A DNA stretch of 64,000 bases from CAYOWK01 sp964407665 (GTDB taxonomy: Bacteria; Pseudomonadota; Alphaproteobacteria; Caulobacterales; Hyphomonadaceae): assembly GCA_964407665.1 (NCBI GenBank), contig CAYOWK010000002.1, positions 98,565 to 162,564 on the forward strand. The letters run 5' to 3'. Under the pieces are notes generated by a model. The model had not been told where the DNA came from. It ran no database searches and saw nothing but the letters and a program-made list of their open reading frames with translations. A program made the position numbers and the translations under genes. Positions 17,240 to 26,265 of this stretch are shown piece by piece. Each line of letters begins with the position of its first letter. Position 1 is the stretch's first letter.

Positions 17240-18706
17240 TCAAGCTATGGGTGGTCCGGCGGCCAGGCCATGCGGCGTCTTGGACCATGAGTGCGGCCGC
17301 ACGCCGAACTCCCAGATGGCGAGGATCATGGCCAGCGACTGCAGGGGCCAGTAGACCGGGAGCCACAGCACAGCCGTTCTGGGAGCGGTGTGCGACCCGG
17401 CCGCCAGCGCCGCCGCAACGACACTGCCATAGCCCGTGCCCAGCAGGGCAAGGTACGGGGCGGCGACAGGCTCGAGGGTCAGCGCCGGAAGCATGACCAG
17501 ACACATCACGATAGGTCCATGCAGCATTGAGGCGAGTAACGAGCCGGCCAGCACCAGCTGAAGCCCGAGAAACCTGGCCATGCCCAGATCGCGGACAGCC
17601 CGGAAGGGACTGCGCATGACGACCAGCCACGTCTGCAGGTGGCCCTTCTGCCAGCGCGTGCGTTGCGACAGCCAGATCTTCAGGTTCACCGGCGCCTCCT
17701 CCAGTGTTGGCTGCCGGATCATCGCCGCCCGGCCCCCTGCGCGTGCAAGCCGGATCCCGAGATCGGCGTCTTCGGTCACATTCCAGGGGTCCCAGCCGCC
17801 GACGTGATCGAGCCAGCTCCGCCGGATGTAGTTGCTGGTGCCGCCCAGAAGCATTGGCCATCCAAGGCGGGTCAGGAAAGGCAGCCACACGCCAAAGTGG
17901 ATCGCATACTCGAGAGCGAACTGCCCAGCGATCCAGCTGTGGCGGCCATTGTGCGCCTTGAGCGGCGCCTGCACGACGGCAAGCTGCTCGCCACCCCGTG
18001 CAAATGCGGCCATGGCCTCGCGGGGCTGGCCGGGCGATGGAACGTCCTCAGCGTCGAATACAACGATGATGTCCCCGCGCGCGAACGCCATCCCGAAGTT
18101 CAGCGCCTTGGGTTTGGTGCGCGGCGCGCAGGGCGGGATCGGCAGGATCTCGAACCGGTCGGGCAGGTCGATCCCGCTCAGGGCGTGCAGCGTTTCGGCG
18201 TCATCGCCCTCGACCAGCAGTTTCACCTCCATACGGTGGGACGGATAGTCGAGCCGGCGCAGGGCCTCCACAAAGCTACCGACCACGCGGCCTTCGTGAA
18301 GCAGCGGAGCGAGCACGGTCAGGAAAGGCAGGTCCTCTCCGGCCATTTCCAGCGCGGGCTCGATGCGGCGGTCGAGCGCTGCTGCCAATGCGGAGGCAGT
18401 CCTGAGCAGAATGACCGCCGTGAAAAGGCCGAAGGCCAGCGTGGTGACCGTCAGCCCGAGCGCTTCTGGCCTGACCAGCCAGAGCATGGCGGCAGCGCCC
18501 AGCAGGGCCGCCGCCCCGACATGCTGGCCTGGCGACAGACGGGTCCGGGCGCTGAGATGCGGGTTGGCGTCGGAAAAGCCGGTCGCCGCCCTCGCCGTGG
18601 CCTGTGCGCTTTGCAGCCTGAGCTGGAACAGCAGTGCGCTGTCGAGCAGCGGCAGAACAATGTCGCCGCCCGTCGGCGGCCTGTCGCCGGATCCGTCCGC
18701 CCCCAC
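17240..18706 (-). CDS. Membrane glycosyltransferase, family GT2
   Basis: 488 aa from GTG 18706, behind GGGGGA. Two N-terminal TM segments (about 62-105), then a GT-A catalytic domain: VVFDAEDVPSPGQ carries the DxD-type motif, NVTEDADLGIRLARAGG the TED, and LSQRTRWQKGHLQ the QxxRW that holds the growing chain. Several C-terminal TM segments follow. This is the architecture of processive or lipid-linked polysaccharide synthases (cellulose/hyaluronan-synthase-like, and the related NfrB/BcsA group). The protein probably extrudes or builds an extracellular beta-glycan. A product cannot be named. The C-terminal stretch ends in a low-complexity Pro/Ser-containing tail. Confidence 0.85.
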   Translation of the reverse strand: MGADGSGDRPPTGGDIVLPLLDSALLFQLRLQSAQATARAATGFSDANPHLSARTRLSPGQHVGAAALLGAAAMLWLVRPEALGLTVTTLAFGLFTAVILLRTASALAAALDRRIEPALEMAGEDLPFLTVLAPLLHEGRVVGSFVEALRRLDYPSHRMEVKLLVEGDDAETLHALSGIDLPDRFEILPIPPCAPRTKPKALNFGMAFARGDIIVVFDAEDVPSPGQPREAMAAFARGGEQLAVVQAPLKAHNGRHSWIAGQFALEYAIHFGVWLPFLTRLGWPMLLGGTSNYIRRSWLDHVGGWDPWNVTEDADLGIRLARAGGRAAMIRQPTLEEAPVNLKIWLSQRTRWQKGHLQTWLVVMRSPFRAVRDLGMARFLGLQLVLAGSLLASMLHGPIVMCLVMLPALTLEPVAAPYLALLGTGYGSVVAAALAAGSHTAPRTAVLWLPVYWPLQSLAMILAIWEFGVRPHSWSKTPHGLAAGPPIA

Positions 18707-18751
18707 AATGTCCCCCGCCGGTCCACAACCCGAGGGCAGTTTACCAAGTGG

Positions 18752-18760
18752 TTATCCACA
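18752..18760 (+). promoter_or_regulatory. Perfect DnaA box
   Basis: TTATCCACA, identical to the consensus DnaA box, lies between the GT2 gene and the divergent threonine aldolase gene. One isolated box may regulate transcription or titrate DnaA; it is not an origin by itself. A single 9-mer match can also occur by chance. Confidence 0.3.
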
Positions 18761-18848
18761 GCGCGAATCGAATCTCGTCTGGCTGCACCTATTTTTGGGA
18801 GGCCGGGCGCCGCTTGCCTCCCGGCGAGGAGGGCGGCAGATCAGTCCG

Positions 18849-19871
18849 ATGAATTTTTCGTCCGATACATCCGCGCCCGCACACCCCGAAATACTTCGGG
18901 CGATGGCTGCCGTGAGCACGAGCTTCGAGCCCAGCTATGGGGCGGATGCGCATTCCGCGCGGGCGCAGGCGGCGCTGGCAGAGATATTTGAAACCGATCT
19001 GGCCGCCTACTTCGTCTCCTCTGGCACGGCCGCCAATGCGCTGGCTCTCTCCATTCTCTGCCCCGCCACCAGCGCCATCGTCTGCCACGACGAAGCGCAC
19101 ATCGAACGAGACGAACGCGGGGCGGCCGAATTTTTCACAGGCGGGGGCAGGCTGGCGCTATTGCCCGGCGCGCATGCCAAGATAGATCCTGCAGCTCTCA
19201 GGGCGCGTCTCGCGCGTGGGCAGCCTGCTTCCGTCCACGAAACGCCCATCGCCGCCCTTTCGCTTTCAAATCTTACAGAGAGCGGTGCTGCCTACACGCC
19301 TGCCCAGGTTGCGGCGCTGGCGGACGTTGCCCATGACGCAGGGCTGACCGTTCACATGGACGGCGCACGCTTCGCAAACGCGATGGTCGCGTGCGGGGCA
19401 TCGGCCGCCGACCTCAGCTGGAAGTCGGGCGTCGACGTTCTGAGCTTCGGGGCCACCAAGAACGGGGCGGCTGGCTGTGAAGCCGTCATCCTGTTTGGCG
19501 ATATGCGGGAACGGCTAGCCGAGCTGCGGATCCGGGCCAAGCGCTCCGGGCACATGCCTCCAAAGGCCCGGTATCTGGCGGCCCAGATGACCGCCTACCT
19601 CAGGGACGGCCTGTGGCTCGACCTGGCAGGCCGGGCGAATGCCGCGGCCCGCTCGCTCGCCGGCGTGCTGGTCGCTGCCGGGATCACCCTCCGCCATCCA
19701 GTCGATGGCAATGAGGTGTTTGCCGACCTCGATCCAGCTGTTGCGGACCGTCTCAAAGCGGCCGGCGCCGCCTTCCATCAATGGCCAGACGGATCCTACC
19801 GCCTTGTCTGTTCATGGGTCACGGCCGAGGCTGATATCGCCCGGTTTGCCGAGCTTCTGGCACAGACCTGA
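18849..19871 (+). CDS. Threonine aldolase family protein (low-specificity L-threonine aldolase)
   Basis: 340 aa PLP enzyme that should cleave L-threonine or L-allo-threonine (and related beta-hydroxy amino acids) to glycine and an aldehyde. The frame is open upstream to 18363, but homologs begin at MNFSSDTSAPAHPEIL, which gives the ATG at 18849. Motifs: SSGTAANALAL and CHDEAHIERDE at the PLP pocket, VHMDGARFANAM with the Asp that binds the pyridine nitrogen, and LSFGATKNGA with the Schiff-base lysine. The N-terminus lacks nothing expected. The ribosome site (GGAGGG) is somewhat distant, about 15 bases upstream. The gene is divergent from the GT2 gene. Confidence 0.87.
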   Translation: MNFSSDTSAPAHPEILRAMAAVSTSFEPSYGADAHSARAQAALAEIFETDLAAYFVSSGTAANALALSILCPATSAIVCHDEAHIERDERGAAEFFTGGGRLALLPGAHAKIDPAALRARLARGQPASVHETPIAALSLSNLTESGAAYTPAQVAALADVAHDAGLTVHMDGARFANAMVACGASAADLSWKSGVDVLSFGATKNGAAGCEAVILFGDMRERLAELRIRAKRSGHMPPKARYLAAQMTAYLRDGLWLDLAGRANAAARSLAGVLVAAGITLRHPVDGNEVFADLDPAVADRLKAAGAAFHQWPDGSYRLVCSWVTAEADIARFAELLAQT

Positions 19872-20016
19872 CTTCGATCCCGTCCGGAATCCCAAGAGTT
19901 TGACGTCGCCGGTTAGCGAATTATCGACCGAATTCGGCGATGCTCCAATCAGGCGAACCGTCTTCCCTCCCTCCGTGCGCAGGGAAGAGGACGGTATCGG
20001 GGGATCGGGAGCCTTT

Positions 20017-22314
20017 ATGCGTCTGCCGCGGTGGCGTGACTTCGTCTTTGGACCCATGACACCCCCAACCGTCGTTGCGGAGGTTGAGGCCGCGCAGCAA
20101 CAGCGCTTTCACGCCCAGGCTCCTCTCGCGGCATTCTTTACCCTCCTGACCTGTCTGGTGCTTCTGGCGGCCTATTGGGGCGATGAGGCGCTATCGGTCG
20201 TCGGAATTTCGGCGACGACCGGCGGCGCCCTTGCGCTTAGCCGCATTCGCGCCGCCGGGGCCGCCAGCACCGGAGACGTCACGGTGCGGACATCCTGGAT
20301 CACGCGGCACACCCTCATTTCCGGCTTCGCCTGGGGCGGCCTGATCACACTGCTGGCGGCATCCAGCGGGCGTGAGCATGATCTGCTCCTGGGCGTGCTG
20401 GCTGCCAGCGTCCTTTGCATCGGGGCCTACCTGCACTCGGCGGTCCCCGGAGCTTCCCTTGCATTCTCTCTGATCGTCCTTGCTGGCGCGGTGGCTGGGC
20501 TCACGCTCGGCGGCCGGCCATTTGTGATCGAGGCAGCTGTGCTGCTCGCGGGATGCGTGGCGGCCACCCGGTTCTTTACCCAGCTCAATACGGCGAACCT
20601 GATCCGCGAGCATCAGTCGGCCGCCGAGATTCGTGAGTCCGAAGCGACGATCCGGATCCTGCTCAAGGATTTCGAGTCCCATTCGTCCGACTGGCTGTGG
20701 CGAACCGATGACGAAGGGCGTGTGCTGGCTCCGTCGGACCGCTTTGCGCAGGCTGCTTTCATTTCCCGCGATGACCTGCAGAACGCCAGCTTTGCGGCGC
20801 TGTTCCTGGCGGACTCCGCAAGGGAACTGGAAGATGCGATGCGAAACCGCCGCAGCTTCCGCGATCTTATACTCCGCGCCTCGGCAGGCGATGAAGAGCG
20901 CTGGTGGTCCCTCAGTGGCCAACCGGGTCCCGACGGCGGCTATCGCGGCGTATGCTCCGATATCACGCTTCACCGCACCACAGAGGCGCGCCTTGCGCAT
21001 GTCCGCGACTACGACGGCGTGACGGGTCTGCCGAACCGCAACATGCTGGTGCGCGAGCTGGCGGACGCGGAAGAACTGTCGCGCCAGACCGGAGAGGTCT
21101 TTGCGCTGTACTATGTCGATCTCGACAACTTCAAGTCGATCAACGACATGCAGGGACACGCAGCGGGCGACGCCTTCCTGCAGGCGATCGGGCAGGTGCT
21201 GGGTGATGCGGTTGGTGAAGGCGCGTATGTGTCGCGCCTCGGCGGAGACGAGTTCGCGATCCTTGTGCGGGACACCAGCCGCGAGGAGGCGCAGACGGTC
21301 GCCGAAGTCATCGTGGACTCCCTTCTTGCGCCTGTATCGATCGGTGGCCGCCAGCTGATGGTGTCTGGCAGCGTCGGTGTGGCGGTGGGCCCGGCCGACG
21401 GACCTGATCCCGCAGCGATGATGAAGAACGCCGAGCTTGCGCTCTACCGGGCCAAGGCGTTCGGTCGCGGCAATGCCTGCTTCTTCGAAGCCGAGATGGA
21501 CGTGAATGCGCGCTGGAAGGCGGACCTCGAGTCCGATCTGCGCGCTGCTCTCGTGAACGATGCGATGGATGTGTACTTCCAGCCACTCATCCACACCGGG
21601 ACCGGGGAAGTGAACGGGTACGAGACCCTGCTGCGCTGGAACCGGCCCCGTCATGGCCTCGTGTCTCCGGCCGTCTTCATTGCCTGTGCGGAAGAAACCG
21701 GCATCATCATCCCGCTCGGCGAATGGGTCATCCGCAAGGCGATTTCGGAAGCGGCGCTCTGGGCAAATGAAGTGCCAGTGGCGATCAACCTCTCGCCAAC
21801 CCAGCTGGCGAACCCTTCGCTGCTGTCTACGGTCATCAGCGCACTGGCGGCATCCGGGCTTGACCCTGCACGGCTCGAGATCGAGATCACCGAATCTGTA
21901 CTGATGAGCGAGACCGAGCAGAACCTGCGCGTCCTTCATGCCCTGAGAGATATCGGAGCGCGCATCTCGCTGGACGATTTCGGAACCGGCTACTCGTCAC
22001 TGGCCTATCTGGACGCCTTCCCGTTCTCGAAGATCAAGATCGACCAGAAGTTCGTGCGCGATATCGGCTCCAACCCGGCCAACCAGGCCATCGTCAGGGC
22101 GGTCATCGCGCTGGCGTCCGACCTCGGCATGGCGGTGACCGCCGAAGGTGTCGAGAACGAGCAGCAGGCCGCTATCCTGGCCAGCCTGGGCGCCACGCAG
22201 GTGCAGGGTTTCCTCTACAGCCGACCGATGCCTGCAAGCGAGATCGAGCAGCGGCCGTCGGCAACGCGGCCGACCGGTGAAGTTGTGCCGCTGGCGCGCG
22301 CTTCAGGCTTCTGA
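20017..22314 (+). CDS. Membrane-bound PAS-GGDEF-EAL c-di-GMP enzyme
   Basis: 765 aa from ATG 20017 (GGGAG upstream); earlier starts are extensions into noncoding sequence. Order: several TM segments (about 40-190), a PAS-like domain (DWLWRTDDEGRVLAPSDRF to GVCSDITLHR), GGDEF domain with an intact RLGGDEFAIL, then EAL domain. There is no RxxD inhibitory site before GGDEF. In the EAL domain the name motif is ETL (GYETLLRW), but the metal-binding glutamate and INLSPTQL, EITES, DDFGTGYSSL, KIDQKF, AEGVEN and QGFLYSRP are all kept, so phosphodiesterase activity is plausible. It both could make and break c-di-GMP in response to a membrane signal. Confidence 0.93.
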   Translation: MRLPRWRDFVFGPMTPPTVVAEVEAAQQQRFHAQAPLAAFFTLLTCLVLLAAYWGDEALSVVGISATTGGALALSRIRAAGAASTGDVTVRTSWITRHTLISGFAWGGLITLLAASSGREHDLLLGVLAASVLCIGAYLHSAVPGASLAFSLIVLAGAVAGLTLGGRPFVIEAAVLLAGCVAATRFFTQLNTANLIREHQSAAEIRESEATIRILLKDFESHSSDWLWRTDDEGRVLAPSDRFAQAAFISRDDLQNASFAALFLADSARELEDAMRNRRSFRDLILRASAGDEERWWSLSGQPGPDGGYRGVCSDITLHRTTEARLAHVRDYDGVTGLPNRNMLVRELADAEELSRQTGEVFALYYVDLDNFKSINDMQGHAAGDAFLQAIGQVLGDAVGEGAYVSRLGGDEFAILVRDTSREEAQTVAEVIVDSLLAPVSIGGRQLMVSGSVGVAVGPADGPDPAAMMKNAELALYRAKAFGRGNACFFEAEMDVNARWKADLESDLRAALVNDAMDVYFQPLIHTGTGEVNGYETLLRWNRPRHGLVSPAVFIACAEETGIIIPLGEWVIRKAISEAALWANEVPVAINLSPTQLANPSLLSTVISALAASGLDPARLEIEITESVLMSETEQNLRVLHALRDIGARISLDDFGTGYSSLAYLDAFPFSKIKIDQKFVRDIGSNPANQAIVRAVIALASDLGMAVTAEGVENEQQAAILASLGATQVQGFLYSRPMPASEIEQRPSATRPTGEVVPLARASGF

Positions 22315-22319
22315 ACGGT

Positions 22320-23594
22320 TCAGCGGTACTCGATCGACTTGCCGGACTTGGTAACCTTGTTGCAGGGCGTCTTGCGGACCCCTGCCTCCCAGCGGCATTG
22401 CTGCTGGGACCCGTTGGTGAGTGTCTCGACGGCGATACCCTGACGTTTGCCGTTGACGTAGGGCCCCTCATAGCGGGAGCCGTCGCTGGCAATGACGACC
22501 GCCTGACCATTCAGCACGCCATTGTCCCACTCGCCGTCAAAGGATCCGTTCGGCCCGGTATCCATCGCCTTCCCGTGGGGCCGGTACTCCCGGAAGTGTC
22601 CGACGATCCGGCGTCCATTGGAGAAGGTCAGCGTCCCCGGCCCCGACTGCTCGCCCTTGCTGAAGGTTCCTTCGAACACCCGGCCATCGCGGAACGTCAC
22701 AACGCCGTCGCCGTCGCGCTGGTCCGCCTTGAACCCGCCGTCGTACGTGTACGATCCATCGGTGAAGGCGAGGCGGCCCTTGCCCTCACGAATGTCGTTC
22801 GTCCATGCGCCGGAGTAGCTCCATGTCCCGTCGCCGGGCGTGAAGGTGCCTTCGCCAACGCGGCGGTCTGCTTTCCACGCGCCGATATACTTCGAGCCGT
22901 CGGCGTAGGTCATTGTCCCGACGCCGTCGCGCAGCCCGTTCTGGAAACCGCCGTCATAGACGGATTTGTCCGGGTAGCTCATCCGCCCCTGGCCCTCCCG
23001 CACGCCGGCGACGAACTGCCCCTTGTAGGTCTGTCCGCCAGCAAGCGTCTCGGTCGCCGTTCCATCGGCCTTGTCGTCCCGGAACAGCCCCTCAATCCGA
23101 TAGCCGCTGCTGCAGGCATAAACGCCCTGGCCGTTGCGCTTTCCGGCGGAGTAGGACCCGCTGTATGTGCAACCGTTGCCGAGGGTTTCCGCGCCCTGGC
23201 CTTCGCGGCGGAAGTCGAGATCGACGCTGGCGACATCCTTGACGCCACCCTTTTCTGCGCAGGCACACGCGTAGGTCTCCGAAACTGCGACAGCGCCGGT
23301 GTCGACGAGGCCCAGGCTGCGCGCGAGGCCGGTGTCTTCGCCGCTGCGCATGCAGGTGAAGGTCACGCCGGAGATCGCCGCGACGCCCGCGCTGGTGGAC
23401 CTGTTGAGGAACGAGAGCTGCACGTTGGACCCGTCACATCCGGGCGCTGCGGCCGCGCGCCATTCGACTGTCCGGCCGTCGCTCCAGGACAGGGCGCCGG
23501 TCCGGTCCGACGGGGATGCGGGCGCCTGTGCCGAGGCAAACCCCGTGACGGCGGCGGCGGCGACAACGATGGCGAGAGTGATGGCGCGGATCAT
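22320..23594 (-). CDS. Secreted MORN-repeat protein
   Basis: 424 aa with a signal peptide ending AQAP. Residues about 35-135 form an N-terminal domain with cysteines (AAPGCDGSN, FTCMRSG, YACACAEKGG). From about 140 to 410 there are roughly a dozen MORN repeats in the form YxGxFxxGxRxGxGxxxYxDGS (for example YKGQFVAGVREGQGRMSYPDKSVYDG). MORN repeats bind lipids or act as structural scaffolds. In bacteria such secreted versions have no agreed function. The last repeat ends in a Cys-containing tail (CRWEAGVRKTPCNK). It is convergent with the GGDEF-EAL gene, only 5 bp apart. Confidence 0.85.
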   Translation of the reverse strand: MIRAITLAIVVAAAAVTGFASAQAPASPSDRTGALSWSDGRTVEWRAAAAPGCDGSNVQLSFLNRSTSAGVAAISGVTFTCMRSGEDTGLARSLGLVDTGAVAVSETYACACAEKGGVKDVASVDLDFRREGQGAETLGNGCTYSGSYSAGKRNGQGVYACSSGYRIEGLFRDDKADGTATETLAGGQTYKGQFVAGVREGQGRMSYPDKSVYDGGFQNGLRDGVGTMTYADGSKYIGAWKADRRVGEGTFTPGDGTWSYSGAWTNDIREGKGRLAFTDGSYTYDGGFKADQRDGDGVVTFRDGRVFEGTFSKGEQSGPGTLTFSNGRRIVGHFREYRPHGKAMDTGPNGSFDGEWDNGVLNGQAVVIASDGSRYEGPYVNGKRQGIAVETLTNGSQQQCRWEAGVRKTPCNKVTKSGKSIEYR

Positions 23595-23679
23595 TGCGAG
23601 TCCCGGAACTGCAGGCTGTTCGCCAGACCTAACCGGCTAACCGCTGAATAGTCGCAGAAATATGGCGCAGGCTGGACAT

Positions 23680-23707
23680 GGAAACGGCCCTGACATCGTC
23701 AGGGCCG
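23680..23707 (-). terminator. Terminator of the cytochrome c gene
   Basis: Stem CGGCCCTGAC/GTCAGGGCCG (10 bp, 3-nt loop) followed on the minus strand by TTTCC. It is placed about 40 bp after the cytochrome gene stop. Confidence 0.75.
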
Positions 23708-23742
23708 CATCCGGGTGTTCTACGTGAAATTGGCCAGGCTGC

Positions 23743-24489
23743 CTACTGCGGGGCGGCCGGAGCGGGTGCAGCCGGAGCAGGGGCCGCCGGTGCAGCCGGT
23801 GCGGGAGCAGGAGCTGCGCCCTGCGCCGGAGCGGGGGCCGGAGCGGCGGCGCCATCGGCCGGAACAGCGCCTTCAGCGGGAACTGTTCCGTCGGCCGGAA
23901 CTTCGCCCTCGACCGGCGCGGCAGCTTCAACCGCCTGCGGCGGCAGCGGAGCCGGATAGTCGAGCTGTGCGCCGCTGGTTTGGGTTTTCAGGAACGCCAT
24001 CAGGTTGATGCGGTCCTGCTGCTTTTTAAGACCGACGAAGTTCATGGCCGTACCCGGCACCATCGCCTTCGGGCGCTCGAGGAAGTGGTCGAGCTTGGCG
24101 TAGTCCCAGACGCCTTCCTGGGCAGCCATGTCTTCGGAGTATTTGAAGCTGGTCATCGTGGCGATATCGCGCCCCATCAGGCCCCAGAGCGGCGGACCCT
24201 GGAGGTTGCCGCCGCTGGCTTCGATCGTGTGGCACTGGTGGCACTTCACGGCGACCGCCTCGCCGGCCGCAGCGTCGGCAGCTGCCAGCAGCACGCCATA
24301 GTCAACGGGGCCTTCCTCGACGACTGCACCGCCAGCTTCGGGGGCGTCAGGAACGGCGATATCGTATCCGGGTTTTTCGTGATGCGTCGTGTGAAAGAAG
24401 GCGTGCGAGGCCTCATTGAGGCCGATCACTGCCAGACCGGTCGCCAGGATCGTGAACGCGATCTTGTTGACGTAAAGTCCACCGCTCAT
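23743..24489 (-). CDS. Membrane-anchored class I cytochrome c (CycM-like)
   Basis: 248 aa from ATG 24489. An uncleaved N-terminal anchor (FTILATGLAVIGLNEASHAFF) precedes one cytochrome c domain in the periplasm: heme site CHQCH in VAVKCHQCHTIEASGG, then GPPLWGLMGRDIATMTSFKYS and the sixth-ligand methionine in MVPGTAMNFVG. Related CycM proteins pass electrons from bc1 complex to aa3 oxidase. After the heme domain (about residue 180) comes a 70-residue Ala/Pro-rich tail with repeated VPADG/VPAEG units that I have not seen as a standard part. It is divergent from pheA, the arrangement found in other alphaproteobacteria. The terminator is strong. Confidence 0.88.
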   Translation of the reverse strand: MSGGLYVNKIAFTILATGLAVIGLNEASHAFFHTTHHEKPGYDIAVPDAPEAGGAVVEEGPVDYGVLLAAADAAAGEAVAVKCHQCHTIEASGGNLQGPPLWGLMGRDIATMTSFKYSEDMAAQEGVWDYAKLDHFLERPKAMVPGTAMNFVGLKKQQDRINLMAFLKTQTSGAQLDYPAPLPPQAVEAAAPVEGEVPADGTVPAEGAVPADGAAAPAPAPAQGAAPAPAPAAPAAPAPAAPAPAAPQ

Positions 24490-24661
24490 GACCTGATCCC
24501 TGCTTCCGGCCCCGGAATCGCCCCCGAGGGCCACATACCCTGAAAGTCGAGGCTTTCTGACATGCATCGGGGGGCTGCGGCAAGGCATACCCGACGGGCG
24601 AAACGACGCACGAAATCACCCGGGAGTTGCAGGTCCGGCGATAGCGGTGGATAGAAGCGCC

Positions 24662-25519
24662 ATGACCGGCAGGATCGCATTTCAGGGCGAATTGGGCGCC
24701 AATTCCCATATCGCGTGTCTGGACACGTATCCCGGGCTGTCGCCGCTGCCTTGCGCAACGTTCGAGGATGCTTTTGCTGCGGCGGCGTCTGGCGAGGCGG
24801 ATCTGGCCATGATCCCGGTCGAAAACACGATTGCGGGCCGCGTGGCCGATATCCACCACCTCCTGCCAACGTCGCCCCTGTCCATCGTGGCCGAACACTT
24901 CATGCCGATCCGGTTCCAGCTGATGGCCCTGCCGGGCGCCAGACTGGAGGCTATCAAGGCCGCCCACAGCCACATCATGGGGCTGGGCCAGTGCCGCAGG
25001 TTTCTTCGCGAGCGCGGCATCCGCGCGGTCACGTCGGCGGATACCGCCGGCGCGGCCAGGGAAGTGAAGGAACTGGGCGATCCGACCCAGGCCGCGATCG
25101 CACCGCGCCTGGCCGCCGAAGTCTATGGTCTCGATATCCTCGCCGAGAACATCGAGGACGCCGCCCACAACACCACCCGGTTCGTCATCATGAGCCGCGA
25201 GGCCCTGATGCCCGACCGGGGCGACGAAAAGTGGGTGACCGCTTTCGTGTTCAAGGTCCGAAACGTTCCCTCCGCGCTCTACAAGGCGATGGGTGGTTTC
25301 GCCACGAATGGCGTCAACATGACCAAGCTGGAAAGCTACCAGATCGGCGGAACCTTCACCGCGACGCAGTTCTACGCCGAGGTCGAAGGGCATCCGGACG
25401 ATCCCGCCCTCCAGCGCGCCCTCGATGAGTTGGGCTTCTTCTCCACCGAGGTCCGGCATCTGGGCGTCTTCGCAGCGCATCCCTACCGCCGTCAGGCCGC
25501 TGCGATGGCCGGACACTAG
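24662..25519 (+). CDS. pheA: Prephenate dehydratase
   Basis: 285 aa from ATG 24662; an in-frame GTG 15 bases earlier is less likely. Catalyses prephenate to phenylpyruvate in phenylalanine synthesis. The catalytic PDT domain contains FQGELGANSHIA, VENTIAGRV and the hallmark NTTRF motif. The C-terminal ACT domain (KVRNVPSALYKAMGGFATNGVNMTKLESYQIGGTF) holds the GALV/ESRP-type region; here ESYQ replaces the ESRP seen in many, as in other monofunctional alphaproteobacterial enzymes, where it gives Phe feedback control. No chorismate mutase domain is fused. It is divergent from the cytochrome c gene. Confidence 0.93.
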   Translation: MTGRIAFQGELGANSHIACLDTYPGLSPLPCATFEDAFAAAASGEADLAMIPVENTIAGRVADIHHLLPTSPLSIVAEHFMPIRFQLMALPGARLEAIKAAHSHIMGLGQCRRFLRERGIRAVTSADTAGAAREVKELGDPTQAAIAPRLAAEVYGLDILAENIEDAAHNTTRFVIMSREALMPDRGDEKWVTAFVFKVRNVPSALYKAMGGFATNGVNMTKLESYQIGGTFTATQFYAEVEGHPDDPALQRALDELGFFSTEVRHLGVFAAHPYRRQAAAMAGH

Positions 25520-25765
25520 TCGCAGCAGGCCCGACGCCTCATTGCAGCCAGACGCCCGCCACCTTTCCGAACGCATTCGCGTCTCGCGCTAAACATTTGT
25601 TGCCTTGAGGCAACGGCGGACATGTGCGTGCACGTCTGGCGCCCCAATCCGGTGTGAGTGGGGATCGGCCGCCCCCATCTGCCGTTGTGCTGGTGGGCGT
25701 GATCAACAACGCCCGGGCAGGCCGAAGAGCCCGCTCGCTCCCCAAAAATCAGAAGGACCTCCCCC

Positions 25766-26251
25766 ATGAAACTCAATTCAGTACTGGCCTTGGCGATCGC
25801 TGCGGCGGGCCTGACCATGGCCGTCGCGCCGGCTCAGGCCCAGGAGACCGGGCTCTACGTCAACGGCGGCGTCACGCACTTCTCGGCGGATACCGTGGAC
25901 CTCGCCGGCATCACGGGCCGCGTAGGCTACAACTTCACGCCGTATGTCGGGGTCGAGGGCGAGGCTACCGTTGGCGTGATTGACGACGGCAATGTCGAAC
26001 TCGACAAGGAGGCCGCATTGTTCGGCGTCGCCCGCTGGCCGGTGGGCGAGCGCATTGATCTCTTCGCCCGCGCTGGCGTCTCGCATGTAGATGTAACCGG
26101 CGGCGAAGACGAAGGCTTTGCCTTCGGTCTTGGCGGCAATTACTGGTTCACGCCGGTTGACGGTATCCGCGCCGACATCACCCGCCACAATGTCGATGAC
26201 GCTGGCGGTGATGTGGACGCATTCTCGGTCAGCTATGCCCGCCGCTTCTAG
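25766..26251 (+). CDS. Small outer-membrane beta-barrel protein
   Basis: 161 aa, start behind AAGGA. Signal peptide ends AQAQE. The rest alternates hydrophobic and polar residues in barrel-like strands (GLYVNGGVTHF, TGRVGYNFTPYVGVEGEATVG, LFGVARWPVGERIDLFARAGVSH, FGLGGNYWFTP) and ends in the barrel C-terminal signature YARRF. It is the size of an OmpA-N / OMP_b-brl eight-stranded barrel. Role unknown; such proteins are often structural or adhesive. It is followed 15 bp downstream by a GNAT gene. Confidence 0.85.
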   Translation: MKLNSVLALAIAAAGLTMAVAPAQAQETGLYVNGGVTHFSADTVDLAGITGRVGYNFTPYVGVEGEATVGVIDDGNVELDKEAALFGVARWPVGERIDLFARAGVSHVDVTGGEDEGFAFGLGGNYWFTPVDGIRADITRHNVDDAGGDVDAFSVSYARRF

Positions 26252-26265
26252 GTAGCCTTCGCGAT

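Noticed and set aside
18363..18848. Upstream extension of the threonine aldolase frame
   Set aside because: It is antisense to the GT2 gene; family members start at MNFSSD.
25599..25614. GTTGCC-TTGA-GGCAAC hairpin after pheA as a terminator
   Set aside because: Short stem without T-tract; may be chance.
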